Shown one piece after another: positions 1 to 14,200 of a stretch of DNA of 64,000 bases. Made by a program: the position numbers and the translations under genes. This DNA is from Theocolax elegans (taxonomy: Eukaryota > Arthropoda > Insecta > Hymenoptera > Cerocephalidae), in assembly GCA_026168455.1 (NCBI GenBank), contig CM047427.1:11809505-11873504 (forward strand), in the 5' to 3' direction. The notes beneath the pieces are model-generated. The model was not told the origin of the DNA and ran no database searches. It saw only the letters and a list, made by a program, of their open reading frames with translations. Numbering within the stretch: position 1 is the first letter of the stretch; every line of letters begins with the position of its first letter.

Positions 1-2886
1 GTTGAATATTCGTACATGTATGTGATATTATTATATATACCTTTCAATTTTGATATTGTGTAGAAGAAGCCTTAGATTATTAACAATGTCATTTCGGTGG
101 AAATTCTCTTTTGATACAAGTTTGATTGGTTCACAATCGGAATCGTAATAATATAATACTAATAATCTTTAAAACTAAAATTAATAACTTCGTCATAAAT
201 ATATGTCGAAGTCGAAAACACGAAGCAATTAAGAACGAAACGATATTTATTGGTATTGAATGTTCCGTCGTTTACGTGTCGAAGGTAGAAATTAAATAAA
301 CAGCTTTTTTCTACCTAAAAAAATACTCGGATTGATTAAATTGCTGTATTTAGATGCTTTTAGGATATTAACTCTGTTTGTACTTCACTATGAAGGGGGA
401 ATTGGGGTAAAGGGATTTATTATATCGAATGTTTGGAAAAATAACGTCATTGTGTTTTAAAAGGGATGTGATTCACATTCAAATTATAGGGATCTGCCTT
501 TATTGAGTCGGAAATAATGTTTAAGATGTTGAATAAAAATTTGAACAAAGTGAGTTTATACATTACAAAAACATTTGGAGGAAAGTCAACTTTGGTCATT
601 AAAGAGATTTAACAACTGCAATTATCAGTATTGGTGGTATTTTTTTCAAATTATTGTTTTTATTATTTTATTCAAATTATTCATTCGTATATTTGAAAAA
701 GTAAATTTGAGTTTTTCGTTATTAAAAAAAAAAATAAGTCACGGTATGTTGGTAATTTTCAGTTCAAACGAAATTTCTATATCCAAGATTTTAAATTACA
801 AATCCGGAAAGGAAAATTCAATTTTTGTTATTAAAACGAAATAAACATTCTTTCGTTGGTGATTTTAATCGTAAAATATACGCGAACAGTAATCTAAAAA
901 TTATACTTCAATTAGTAATTTATAAATTTGAAAATGGAAATGCGATTTTTTGTTATTTAAAAAAACATAACCTCACCCTGTTGGCAATTTTCAGTCGAAA
1001 AGTGAACTCAAACGTTAACCCGATATTTCTACGCAAATTATTCATTGGTAAATATGGAAACACTCACGTACGTTTTTTTGCCAGAAAAAAAAAAGTTTTC
1101 CTTATTTATAAAAAATGGAGTACTTATATTTTCAAGGCTCTCGACGTCCGATCGAAGAACAAAAACTCGATTCACAATTTATCCAATTTTCACAATAAAA
1201 AAGAGACAGACAACGACATCAATACAAATTTAGTTTCGAAAATATAACGTAACGCACATTCCGATTGATTCGATCAAAAAAGTTCAGAATAATATAAACT
1301 ACGTGCATTTAATATACAATGTATTTGTTACATTGCTAGTGATGTACAAGTTTGTTTGCATAGTATTTATATATTTTTCAAGCGCACAACTTTTCATACA
1401 TTTCCATTCCAAGTTGAAGCGTACAATATTACAATTGATATCAAAAAGGTTATATATACACGTTGTTGTGTACATGGGTATGTGTCTGTGTGTGTGTTTG
1501 TGTGCAGTATGTACACAACTTTTTCTATCCAAGAGGGTATAGAAAAATGTTAGTCCAACGATAATTCAGTGGAGTTCTTCGAACAATCTTTTCCTCGACA
1601 GGAATCGATATTGTAAAAAGGAAAGTTTACAAATTTAATATTTTTTTCTTTTGCAGGCAAAGGTTACACGAATATCTTGGTCGAAAAATCTAGTAAATTT
1701 TGATTACATATTATATACACATACTAGATGATATATATAAATTTTTTAATAGCTGTATCTAAAGAAAAATGGCCAGTTCTTACTATTTTCCTCACGGCGT
1801 CTTTTTTTATTACTGATCCGGTCGAACCGATAACTTCTGCAATTTTAAATATAGAATCATGAATCATGTCTTCGATGGTACATAGGATATCTTCTTTTTC
1901 ATTGAATAAGTAAATTTAATTGCAATGAAGTTCGAAAAAAAAACATCATTCAAATTGAGAAAGTATTGAGTGTATGATGCAAATTTTAAGTTAATCGGAC
2001 ATGAATTGCTTGAGATATTGGTTCGGCTAACTAGAAATTTTTTTTTTGCGACAAAAATACAAAAATAGAAACAAAGATACGGTCAATGTTTGCGCTCTTA
2101 GACAATTCCCCCGTGACATTTTTGCATTAACAACATTTTTTTCAATTTTTTTAAAGTGGGGTGCTTCGTTAAACTTTAGAAGGGAAGTTCTCCCGTAATC
2201 CTTGTATATAAATGTAACTTTATATAGGTTTGTTCAGAATATCAAAATCTGCAATTTAAAAATTAGATTTTAAAATCATGCCTCGATCTAAAAAGACCCG
2301 CAGTTTAAAATATTTTGCCATAATCTGATAATTTTGGAAAATTTTGATCCGCTATACTGAATTTCGAAATTCTTATTCCTGTATTTCCAGGATTGAAACT
2401 GATTGAACCATCTCATCTTTCAAATCAATTTTTTTTTCAAATCAATAATGTATTTAGAATGGAAGTTTCACTCAAATTGAAATAATTATTTATTCAAAAA
2501 CCTTGCATGGGGTTTTGTTGGTAATCACGATAATTGTTTTTTAAGTATATAATATTGAACTTTGTTAGAATAAAGTTATTCTGATTGGATACCCATTTGC
2601 TCACGCGGATTTACCTCTAATTTATCATTTTTCTTTCGAAGACATTTAGAGAACTTTATTATCAATCGCTGAATGTCTTGATTGCTTGTTCATAGTTATC
2701 GAAATACATAAGGGAAGAAAAAACAAGTGAAAATAAATTTATGCACGATACTCGATATACCACCCTTCCAAGGGTTTAAACGCGTATGTGTATATTTGTA
2801 TACAAGAAAGAGAAAAATAAAATTCGTTAGGTAAGTTCGAAGCGACTCACGCACAAACGATCGCATAAATTCTTCAAACTCACGAA

Positions 2887-2931
2887 AAGAGAGAGAGAGA
2901 GAAAGAGAGAAAGAGAGAGAGAGAGAGAGAG
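2887..2931. repeat. GA-rich microsatellite
   Basis: An imperfect (GA)n tract with a few AAAG interruptions. GA tracts can act as GAGA-factor sites in insect promoters, so this could mark a promoter for the downstream + strand gene, but no transcript start is visible. Confidence 0.8.
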
Positions 2932-3301
2932 TACCTGGATAAACCGAGAGGGGGATGCGCGCATTCGTAAAAGTCAGCCACACATCAAGCCAAGGTAAAA
3001 TCCGGTCGTGTTTGAAAAACCGGAAACGCCGACGAGGATGTTATTTATGGCGGCATGCATATTTAATGGGCCGACTCGTATCTGTGTGTTTGTGTACGTG
3101 TGTGTACACAAAATTCTCAAAGGATGAGCCCACCCTCTTCTACTTTTCTATCTATACGTACGTAATATAGCAACGTTTGCTTGTCTTGGGAAAGAGAGAG
3201 CTTTAAAGCTCATGTTTCCTACGTCGAGGATACGGCTGTTCGTGTCTTTTTTTGCTTTATCTCTCTTCTTGGTTTCACTGAGAAATTGGATGGTGGTTAT
3301 A

Positions 3302-3302
<1 letters not shown>

Positions 3303-3333
<31 letters not shown>
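3303..3333. repeat. CT microsatellite
   Basis: A nearly pure (CT)n tract about 370 bp from the GA tract and inverted relative to it. The two tracts could pair in a transcript. It is followed by CAGG, which looks like an acceptor with a strong pyrimidine tract, but no convincing exon follows. Confidence 0.8.
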
Positions 3334-3334
<1 letters not shown>

Positions 3335-6300
3335 GGTTGTTGTTCGATTGGTGATTTTTTTAGAAGTTTGATGGATCCAAACGTAGGAGCTTTGTGTATG
3401 CTTTTTTAAACTTTTCGTCGTGGGGCAAGGGAGTTTAATTTCAACGACTACGAGCTGAAATATCTGATAGTTTTCATTATTCAAAACATTGTGATTTTCG
3501 GTCGCCAATGCGCCAGCTCAGAGTTTTCAATTTTCTAAAATTTCGTTTCGCTGGAATTATGCGAGTTGGACTGGGGAACATTTCAAAATTAAAGCGTGGT
3601 TTGATAAATTTTGCATTTAACAATTTGAAAACGAAGAATTAATTAAAAATGTACATACTTGTATGAAAAATATTCTATGAAAATTTCCCTTCAAATAAAA
3701 AATATGTAAAAAGAGTTCAAATGAATAGTTTTATTTTAATTGAAAAATTATAATGTCCACTTTATGAATTCACAAGAAAAAATCATCAAACACCTTTTAG
3801 TAGTTTTGTTTCAGGCGAAAAAAGATCGAAATCAGCAAACGATAAATTTTCTATCTTCTGAAATTAGCAAATGTTTTTGGTAAAAATTTTAACTATTTGT
3901 TTCGATTATTATAAGTGAATTCAACAGCTCTTTAAATAAAGTTACTATTATTTAAAAATAATTAAAAGAGGTAAAAAAATAATAGAATAAACAAGAGGAT
4001 TTAAAGTAGAATTAAAATAATAAAATTAAAAGAATAACAATCGAAAACAAATAAAGATTAAGAGATATTAATTAAAATTGAAATTAAAATCAAATCAAAA
4101 TTATAGAATAAATAAAATAAAATAAAATAATAAATGTAAAATGTAATTATAAATTAAAAATTAATGTTATAAAAATATATTAAAACTAAAAGGTTTGTAA
4201 AATGGAATGTTACTAAGGAATGATTAATTGAATGAAAAAATTTTGTAAACCGGAAGTTCATTTGTGGGCTAAAAGGCTGAAGTAAAGATTTTAAGTTAAT
4301 GTTATTTAACATTGTTGTACGTAACGATAAATTACTTAATTTATTTAATTAATTAATCTAACAAATTTAAATAATTTTATAAAACAAGCTTTGCAAATGT
4401 TATACAAAAGAATGAACATATTAAATTTCATCGTTATTACATTTATTATTATTCACGATTTACTTTAAAACAGAAAAATATATTCAAGTAATTTGTTACA
4501 AATTATTGACTATAGGTTTACAAATTAATTTTATGAATAAAAGTTATATTTATAAATCAACGATATTCTTGTACAGAAACATTTTATAAAGTTCAATTTT
4601 GATACATTTTTCATAATTATAATAATTATATATTTTTATACTCTGTATTTTATTATATTTTATTTTTACTTTATTATTTACTTCATGCAAACTGTATAAA
4701 ATTTTGAAATGTATATGAATTATTATTATTAAAATTAAAATAATTATCCAGTCTTCCACGGAATTTTTTCTATATAGTCTATTTTATAAGTTTTTTATAA
4801 TTTCTTTATCTATAAGATTTTTATTAAGTTTGAAAATATTGTTAAATTTATTACGAGTTATGTAATGATGTTATGATTATAAATTTTAAATTATAAATTT
4901 TTTTGATTTTTTTTTATTTATGAAATCGTTGCAAAATGACCGGGACGGTCCATGTTTCTGAAAAGACATTCGTTACAATTTTCAAGTTATACTTTTATGC
5001 GGAGGAAACAAGATGAGTTAGTCAACGCTGCATAAATAATAGTAACTTTATGACACGAGGACAATGAAAATAAAAATTGAAATGTATATCTTTAACTTGT
5101 TTTCTCTCTGTACAATCAATCTAATCTGGTTGATATTTTACTATATATTCAGATGTTTTGACCTTATAAGTATATAATTAACAAGCCATTTTCTACCGAT
5201 TTTTAAGCAAACGGCTAGCTTTTACGCAATAAATCGTTTCAATTTCTATATCAAAGTAAATTTCCTCGAAGTCCTCATTATAATTTTTTCTGTACGATTA
5301 ATGAAGACAAATTTTTTTTAGAAACTTCATTTTTTTTGAACAGCCGGTGAATGACGAGAAAATTTAAAATGAGATTTTAGATCGAATGTGCCTAAGAGGT
5401 GAAGTTCTTATTCGCTCTTGAGATTCCGGGGGTGTTAACGAAACTTTAAACGAACTAACTTCCGTATTTTCATCCCATTCTGTTTGGCTCATCAACGCGA
5501 GATGAGTAAAAATTAAATGTGCGTATATAAATCAACGTGATTTAAAGGAAATTTTTAAATATCGACAATACGCTCAATATTTCACGAGTACCTGCGTATA
5601 TACAAAGTTCACTTTGCAATTATTAATAATTCACATTTAACATTTGTAACGAGATAATTAAATACATTATGTGCACCTATACATACGCACACATACGTAT
5701 ATATGTATAACGATAATGGGCTGACCTTAATGCAAGAATATTACAATACCGAGAGGTTCATACGCGAAATATTCCTGGAAAACTGGAACATTTTATCTGA
5801 TTTATCTGCATATATAAGCCCCGTGGCTGGGCATGTGTGCGAGCAATACTAAAATTTTATTGCGGATTTGAAAAGAAGAAAAAGTTCAATCGTTTTTAAA
5901 ACGAAAATTCTTGATACCTTTGACCGACATATATATTCCATTACTATTTATAATCTGAATCATTTATATAGCGAGAATATATATTTGTAGCTATATAACT
6001 CTTCTTTCTTTTTCTGTTGAACATTATAATTTCAAATCTCCGAAAGATCCAAGTATTTTTCAATTATATCCTGACGCTCGCTGCGTTGTATTCTCGTTAA
6101 ACTGATAAAGCAAATTTAATTCATCTGCGTATTAAGCGATTCAATCAAAAATATATACGCGTTTTTCGTACATAAAGTCGGCGCTATTTATTTATTGTGT
6201 TAAAACCTTTCATTCGAAGTTAACGTTGATTGTATCTTTTTTTGTTGTCGTTGTCATGTATTTTAACAAACATTTGTTCCTACATTTATATTCGATTGCG

Positions 6301-7928
6301 TACAAAGTAATTTGTCAAATTTAAAACGATGATAGCGATTAACATAATCTTACATATTTTTTATCGTAAAAATTACTTGATCTAGGCTCTTAAAATATTT
6401 ACGTAACGATTTATATTATTGAACGGTCAATTTACAAATAATTATTAATTGATATATATGTGATGTGTGGGATTATGTCAAATATGCAATTATATTTAAT
6501 AGCAGAAATGTAAGCAAACGATTACTGTTACAAAGCGGGGTAAAGATATATCAATAAAACTAAAAAAATGTAATGCGACAGACATATTCATTTTCTTTAA
6601 TATATTTTATAATACAAAAATAATATCAGAAATGTATCAATGCTATAATTTATATTTTACGTTACAACTCAAATTGTCAACGAATAATGAAAAGACGACT
6701 TGAAGTTAGGTCACAGTCGGTAAAGTTATCTCTGATAGTTTCGTAAAACTTAAATTTGCCGATTAATAATTTAATCAAAAATAGGAAGAATATATGATCG
6801 TTGTAAAAATTATAATTCATCTAAATTGTAAGATAATCTTTAGATGAAACAATTTAATAATATAGAATAAAATGAATAGAAAAAATTGTTTCGCATTTAC
6901 ACAAATCAAAATTTATTGCGTTTACTTAAATTTTGAATTTTTAATTGTAATATAAAAATGTACTTAAATTTTGCCAAAAAGAAGAAAGCACTGAGTTACG
7001 TGCAAACGTAAGAAATTATTCTGAAAAGTCAGAATTAATTTTTTCACAAATTACATATTAAAAGTTTCATAGAGTGAAGAGACGTAATAAATTCAACGGA
7101 ATGATTAAGAATAAACTATTTTTCTATTCTTCATGTTTTTACAAAAATCTTTATTGTAATTAAAATTAAGATTTATCATTAGCTTTCGTCATTAAATTTG
7201 CAAAAGATAATTGATCAAGAACAATGTGACATTCGATTCGTAATATCGAAATAATAAAAATAAATGCAAGTGTCAAATGTAATAATAACGTTAAATTATA
7301 AATCGGTTATTAAAAGTTCTATTTATAACTGGAGATAATATTAAGAAGCCGAGGTGAGGCGAAGAGCTCGAGGGAACTCACGAATATAGTTAATGAAAGC
7401 AGAGAGAGTCTATTAAGTATAGGAAGCAACGTCTTACCGGACTCGACCTCTATCTACTAACTAATTTATAAGGATATAGGATACTATAGGTGCATATAGA
7501 TGTCGATCTATGTATACGAAAACTCTCGATTTTCGACGCGCTTTCAAATTTTCATCCAAACTCCGATATTGGGTGTTTCTATGAAATATTGAAAAAAAAA
7601 AATCTATTAATTGTACAATACGCATAGTATACGGAATGATATGTAAATAAATTACATGTGAGTTTCTTATGATAATATAGTTAAAAGGACCCCAGAGCTG
7701 ATTTTTTCTTCTCTATTTAATGGATATATATTAAAATATTTCATGAAATTAAGTATAATTAAAGAAAAAAGGTAAAATTTAAAAAAAATAGTTAAACTGC
7801 ACTACTTTAACAAAAAATTCACAATGAAAATATAGCTGAGCATAATTAATACGAATATATTTTATCTTTGTAAAATATAAACACTCGTAAACAGACAAAA
7901 TATATAGTTCTCTTGATTAAAATTTCAG

Positions 7929-8258
7929 GGCCGGGGTCTGCGAGATTTGCGGCTCGCAGTACTGATAATCCTACGGCTGATCGTATGGGTAGGCCGAGCA
8001 GAAGTCGATGCCGAGCTTGCAAGCTCACCAGCTTCCTCCTCGAGCCTCGAACGTATGGCCATGGTGCGTCAGGTACTCAAGGAGGTACCACTCATCGACG
8101 GCCACAACGATTTACCATGGAATATACGAAACTTTGTTCACAATCAACTCGCCAAGTTTGAATTCGATAAGGATCTAAGACAGGTTAAACCTTGGAGCAA
8201 AAGCGCTTGGAGTCAAACTGACTTACCACGGCTCAAAGATGGAATGGTTGGTGGACAG
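7929..8258 (+). CDS. Dipeptidase, first visible coding exon
   Basis: An acceptor TTTCAG ends at 7928 and a donor GTGAGT starts at 8259; the exon holds 110 codons in phase 0. It encodes the hydrophobic segment ([14 protein letters not shown]), a Ser-rich linker, the zinc motif DGHNDLPW and GFVGGQ-like GMVGGQ at its end. There is no in-frame ATG before the hydrophobic segment. The first in-frame Met, in ERMAMV, would remove the signal sequence, so translation probably starts in an upstream exon. Confidence 0.92.
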
Positions 8259-11200
8259 GTGAGTCAAAAAATCTTTATTTGTATAATTCTTTAAATAAAA
8301 CAAAAAATTGAAATAGAATTTTAGTTGACATTTCTGAAGCACAGTATTTTCAGTGCATTCCAATACGGTATACACCTATTCGCGAAACTTTCTCTTTTAA
8401 TACATTTTGGAATAGAAGAAGAAAATCTTTTCGAAATTTCAATAAAAAAATCGGGAACTCCAAATAGAAACTCGAAGGAAAATATGTCTTTCTTTAAAAT
8501 TCGTTGACGTTATACAAGTAAAAAAGTATACTTATTTACTTCGTCACTAACCAACTTTTATTCCGATAACAATTTGGTGTACAAACTTTATTTATATTAA
8601 TAGTGTATACACGCATATAATCGTTTTTACAAATATTTTCTCCAAACTTACATCACAAACTTTACAATCATCTATTTATAATATACCAAATCGATCTTTT
8701 ACCATACTTTTGTGTATCTTAAAAAAAGAAAAAAGAAATCGGTTTAATATTTCGCGTATTATATCCAGAAATCGCGTTACAATTTTTCAAAATTGAACCG
8801 GAAATAATGCCATTTCAAAGTTTAAAAGCATTTTTCAAAATTAGCTTAAAGTATCACTGTTATAGTTTTTACACAATTTTCTTGAAAGTTTAACAACAGC
8901 TTCTTACGTACATTACAATACACTTTGTAACATTGCGTACGAATTTTATTTTCTCAAAAAAGTCGCGTTTCTTTGCAAAATTTTCAATAAAAAAAATAAA
9001 AATGAAAGTGAAAGTGAAAAAATTAATAAATGAAAATAAAAGTTATCACATATAATTACACAAATTAGTGTAATTCTACATTTTTTAAGAATAAATTTGT
9101 TATTTTTGGACTACAGTCCGAATGAGAAATGTTAAATTATTGATTAATTACGAAATGAAACTTTTGCAAGTTGACATAAAATGTCTTCTACTATTATAAT
9201 TGGTTGTAAAAGTTGTAATCTTCTTAAGTGCTATTGTTTGTCGAATTAAATTCTTCTGGTACATTATTAATTCTGAATAAAAGATTGTAATAACAATATT
9301 GTTAATTTACTAAAATGCCACAGTGCAATCTTCTTTAATTCTCTTATAATTAATTTCGGATAAGATATTTTTATTTAATGATTTGGTTAAATAACCTATT
9401 ATTATCCCCTTACTTATCGACCGTAAATAAAGCACATCATTAGATGTAATGTAAAAGAAGGGTTAATTAAAGCATTTTAAAGAAATTATTACATTTGATT
9501 TATCAGTCACCTACTAGTGTATGTTAAATTCAACATAAAAAATATTTTTTTTTAGAATGAAATCCTTTACTTAAATTTACTACAATTTGGCGATTTGATC
9601 TCAATCAAATTTACGAAATAATTATTTGACTTTTAAAAAGTTTAATAAAAATTTTTTATCGAAATGCTTAATTGGTATGTGTTTGAGAAATGCAGAATGT
9701 CCTCTTAAAAATCAATTAAATTTAAACACTTGAATCCGAATTCACGTACGAAATTTATTCTAAAATTTTTGGTAAAGCATTTTTGTAAAAAGTTATATTT
9801 ATTATTTATACTCTTTAACGTATTCTAATGTATTTCATTATTCTGTTAATTATTAAGAATTATTAAATTATTTTAACACCCTCTTGACAACGTTGCTGTT
9901 TAACTTCGATATTAATTTAATTGAAAGTTATTTTTTTCTATTCTATGTATCTATTTAGGTTTATTCATTTCTTACTTTTACCTCTTAAAATAGTATTATT
10001 TTTGTTAAAAATACACCAATAGATCATCAGTAATCGAGGGATAACAAATACTTATTTAAAAATATTTCACCGTCGTTTTGCAACAATTTTATGCCAATTC
10101 TTTGGTCGGTAAGGTAGAAACGTTAAAATTGGGTTAAAGATCAAAGGGAAATAAAATCTTTTGTATTAACTGAAAGCGTTAAATTATCTGAAAATAACGT
10201 ACATATACGTGCGCGTGTGTACATTGATGTGGAGTAAGAGAGTTTAAATTTTTTTCGCAATTCAATTTTAATATTTATACGCTTGCCTGCTGTCGTCCTC
10301 ACTCACCTTATAGCAATATGATTATTATACTCACCGTTTGTACGAGAGTGCAATTTCCTTTCGAAATAAAGATGCTTCACCTCCCGTGTATATAAACATA
10401 CGAATTTTTTTTCCTTCTTTGTTTTCTTCAAACTTTATAAATCTCTGATTTTTTGTGTTGAAAAACTATAATTAAAAATATATAAAAATATATTACCCTA
10501 AGATAAATAATACTTCGCCGAGTATGTGATAAAAAGTGATAAATTCTAAGAAGAAAGTATACGTATATGTATATAAGAAAAGCTTAATTTTTTTTACTGC
10601 TGGAAGCTCGAGTCACCTTAATTTTTACACCTTCTAAGCGGCAAGCTTAAAGGCATTTTATAAAGAACTAATCTTTCTCTCTTTCCCTTTACGAAACAAG
10701 CAAAAGAAAAAAAACCCTTGTGATGTGTGCATGCGTCATTTCGTTTCAAAAGGGGTTAACTAGATTTCTCGGTCAGGATGATAAAGAAAAAAAAGAAAGA
10801 AAAGTCGTTCAAACAATTTATCAGAGTTTATTGCTGTTTGAGTATATATATACTTCCTTCATTCATATATATATACACAAACACACAAACACAAAAACGT
10901 TCGTTATTTTCTTGTCTTTGTGCCAACTGGCGAATTGTAATCTGGTCTATACTGTGTAGCTCTTTGACGAAAAAAAAAATTTTTGGTGAAAAAGTTGATA
11001 AATCAATTTTTAGATTGAATTTTCTCGCTCGTAGATGGATACGAAAGTATTCCGCGTTGGCGACCAAGTTTATTGGGATGCGTATATATACGTACACATT
11101 TACATATATACGGTGTAATAAGATTCAACTGCGGGAAGTGGTTTAAATCTCTTTTTTTTTGTGTTTCGCACAAATTGCATACCTTTGTGGTCGAATTAGG

Positions 11201-14200
11201 GTTTTCTTTTCGTTGAAAATTGATGGATATTTTTATTCGTTTGCGTAATTGTCATTAACGTTTTTATAGTTGAATTGTACAAAGTGTTAATTTCAATTAC
11301 GCGAGTTAATTGAACTTATCTTCGTTTTTTCTTTACAAGGAGATAATGTTACTAATAAAAATTACCCTGAGAGCACAGTAAACCTGGGACGTTCGATCCG
11401 TAATTAAAAAGCTACCTTGATAGCGTGGTTAAAATTTCCTAACGAATTTGTTAGAAATGGCATGATCCTTCAAGTTAATTTTTCTCGAACATATCATGTA
11501 AGTCTCAGATTTACCGCACTGTTACGGTAATTTTTATTAGAAACTTCCATGTAAACCAATCAATCGCCGCATCTTGAAAAAACATGACTGAAACAAAAAA
11601 TGAATAATATATATGAATATATAGCAAAATATATTTTATTGACAACATTGTAAAAAACTTACCATTTTTGGCAAAAATAAGACGTTCTTCATTATAAATT
11701 GACAAATCTATGAAAATCAAACGTCATCCAAACCAATGCAGTTTTCCATAATAAAATAATTTCACTTGTAACGTCAAACCCTTCCATTTATTTATTTTTT
11801 TCTAACGAATCAAATATCGTGTCTTGATCAACATGATTAAAAGAAAAAATAAGTAACATAAGAAAACGCATTAAAAATAAACTCAACGTAGTGAAATATC
11901 TTGCACGTTAAAAGCCCGTCCAGGATATCAAAGAAATAACAACGACAAGGTAACGCTGTATCTAAATGTGATCTAATTGTTTTTGTTTTTTCTGTTTCCA
12001 GTTTTGGGCGGCGTACGTGCCGTGCGAGTCGCAACACCTGAACGCTGTGCAGATGACGTTGGAACAGGTGGATCTAATCAAGAGACTCATAGAAAAATAC
12101 TCGCAACACATGGAATTTGCTACTTCGTCCGAAGGTACGGAATATGTATCTCTTTTTTAATTATTTTACTCGCGGAATTTTTCGTTTCGCGCAAAGCAAC
12201 GTGGAAAGACAATAAAATTTTTTGTTTTATTACGTATATACGCGAATGCTGCTGCGAGGTGTGTATTTAGATACCGTGTCTTTTTTTTTGTCCTCTGCAA
12301 GATTTGATAATAGAAACGCTCTTTATATACGCTGGAAAAAAAGAGAGGAAAATAATCGATGCTCGCGATGTATAATTCGATAAAATAAATCAACGCCAAA
12401 CCGAATTATTGAATAAACGAGATAATTCACTAATTCATACAGCCAATTTTTTCGGATGCATTAAAACGTATCGTTTTTTCAAGATTAAAAACAATATGAT
12501 ATATTAAGATTTTCGCTAAAATAATTTAAAGTTCGCTTAGGAGATATTAGAACGATGCTTTAGATGTAAACGATAATCGTTTGTTTAAACATTTATAAGA
12601 AAATATCCTGTTATAATCTGTAACGTAGTTATTTTCAAAAAATAAAAATGATTCTTACACTAAAGTGATTGTAAATTTTATTCTTATATTTTTCTTACGT
12701 ATATGCAAACATATTTTCTTATGTATATGGAAACTGGATAAAATCTACTAAAATCAAAACCATATATATATTACATAAAAGTCAAAATTAAATTTATACT
12801 ATAAGGGAGTTACAAATACAATTGGTATTTAAACGTACGTGTTATAAAGTGAACACTATCGCAAACTGTTTTAATTAAAAATTCAACGAATCGAGTGTGC
12901 ATCAGCATGTATACGTTTTTCAATTACGTTTTCACGATGTTTATCTGGAAATTCCTTTTCATCGACATTTGCGAAGCGAGTAAGACGACATTTTACTCCC
13001 TCAATGACTTTATTCCTCGCCTACTCGTGTTATTCATCGTAGACTTACTGTAAAACCTGTACACTAATTTTAGCCGTATTATAGATATTTAAATTGAATT
13101 AAAAAGTAAATAAAAAATTTGAAATTTGGAAAGAATCACCCTAGTATAAGAAATCAAACTATTTCAGGTTTAGCTAACACCAGTTTTTGGACATTAATTA
13201 CGGAGTTATTATGGGTTATTGGCAAATAAATGTTTCATTCTTCACTCGGGTATGACAAGTATATAAAAACTATTGTCGAATAAAATGGCCTTTCAAATGA
13301 CCAGAGTGAAAAGTTTTATATTCAGTAATAGACGGTTACTCCCTTGAGAGAATTACAGCTTTTCTTCGCCCACGGGAATAAGCGTGGATTTTACTCCGTT
13401 GGTGCACAAATAACTATTATTTGTTATTACAGTGCGATAATGATTTTTATTGCTAATCGATGGTTATGGGGTATTTTTTGGGAATGTGTATACGTTGCTA
13501 CTGTTTAATATTAATTGGAGTAATAAAGTGCAATATTTGTAACTTTGCTTTCCAACCGGAAATCGTTACACATATATAATAAATTATTATTATTATAAAA
13601 TACATATTTAATGAATCACTCGATACTTACATGTAGGGTGGACGGATTTATCGATCTTTCCTAGTTAACTGACAGACCACCGAAATGTTACTAAAAAGAA
13701 TATATATGTCTTGTTTTCCTTTTTGTCAGACATTGACAATTAAAAAGATCGATAAATTCATTTAACATACAATAGATATTAAAGTGTATATAATGTTCAT
13801 AATCTAGGCTTTATAATTTATTATAAAAATTATAAAAAGCAAATTAAAAAAATTAATACAAAATTACTTAAAATATTTTGATGTTTTACTTTCATTTTTA
13901 AGCATTATTAGTTTCTTTCAAAAAAACAAATATAAAAACCACTAAAGAAATAATGTATTATTAACTTTCGTAAATATTATTTAAATTTGATTGTTGTTAA
14001 TTTAGATTATATAAATCACGCGAAAATAATATCGAATAATAAAATATAATAATCTTTGAATGTATAGTTATATTAAACAGGTAATTGTTAGAAATTTATC
14101 GTAGTCCATAATTTGGACTTTACAAATCATAATTAATTTTGAATAAGTCACTTAATCTTATATTAGTATATTAATCGTTATTAAAAAATAAATTAACGAT

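Larger units (their letters stand above)
1..7928. other. Upstream region without recognised gene
   Basis: No open frame here resembles a known protein; the longest ones are short, low-complexity and AT-rich. The region holds a GA-rich and a CT-rich microsatellite near 2.9 and 3.3 kb and a slightly GC-richer patch at 2935-3060. The dipeptidase downstream starts at an acceptor at 7928 with no in-frame ATG ahead of its hydrophobic segment. Its initiator exon must therefore lie here or left of the window. An ATG at 2956 followed by a GT at 2994 was examined, but its phase does not fit. Confidence 0.5.

Noticed and set aside
575..1247. Two consecutive + strand open frames
   Set aside because: Low-complexity, Lys/Asn/Phe-rich translations from AT-rich DNA; no motif, splice context or promoter supports a gene.
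2956..2994. ATG exon candidate for the dipeptidase start
   Set aside because: The donor at 2994 leaves phase 1, while the exon at 7929 needs phase 0; joining would shift into a wrong frame.
7913..8161. Alternative + strand frame across dipeptidase exon 1
   Set aside because: Shadow of the true exon; the other frame carries DGHNDLPW and joins all later exons.
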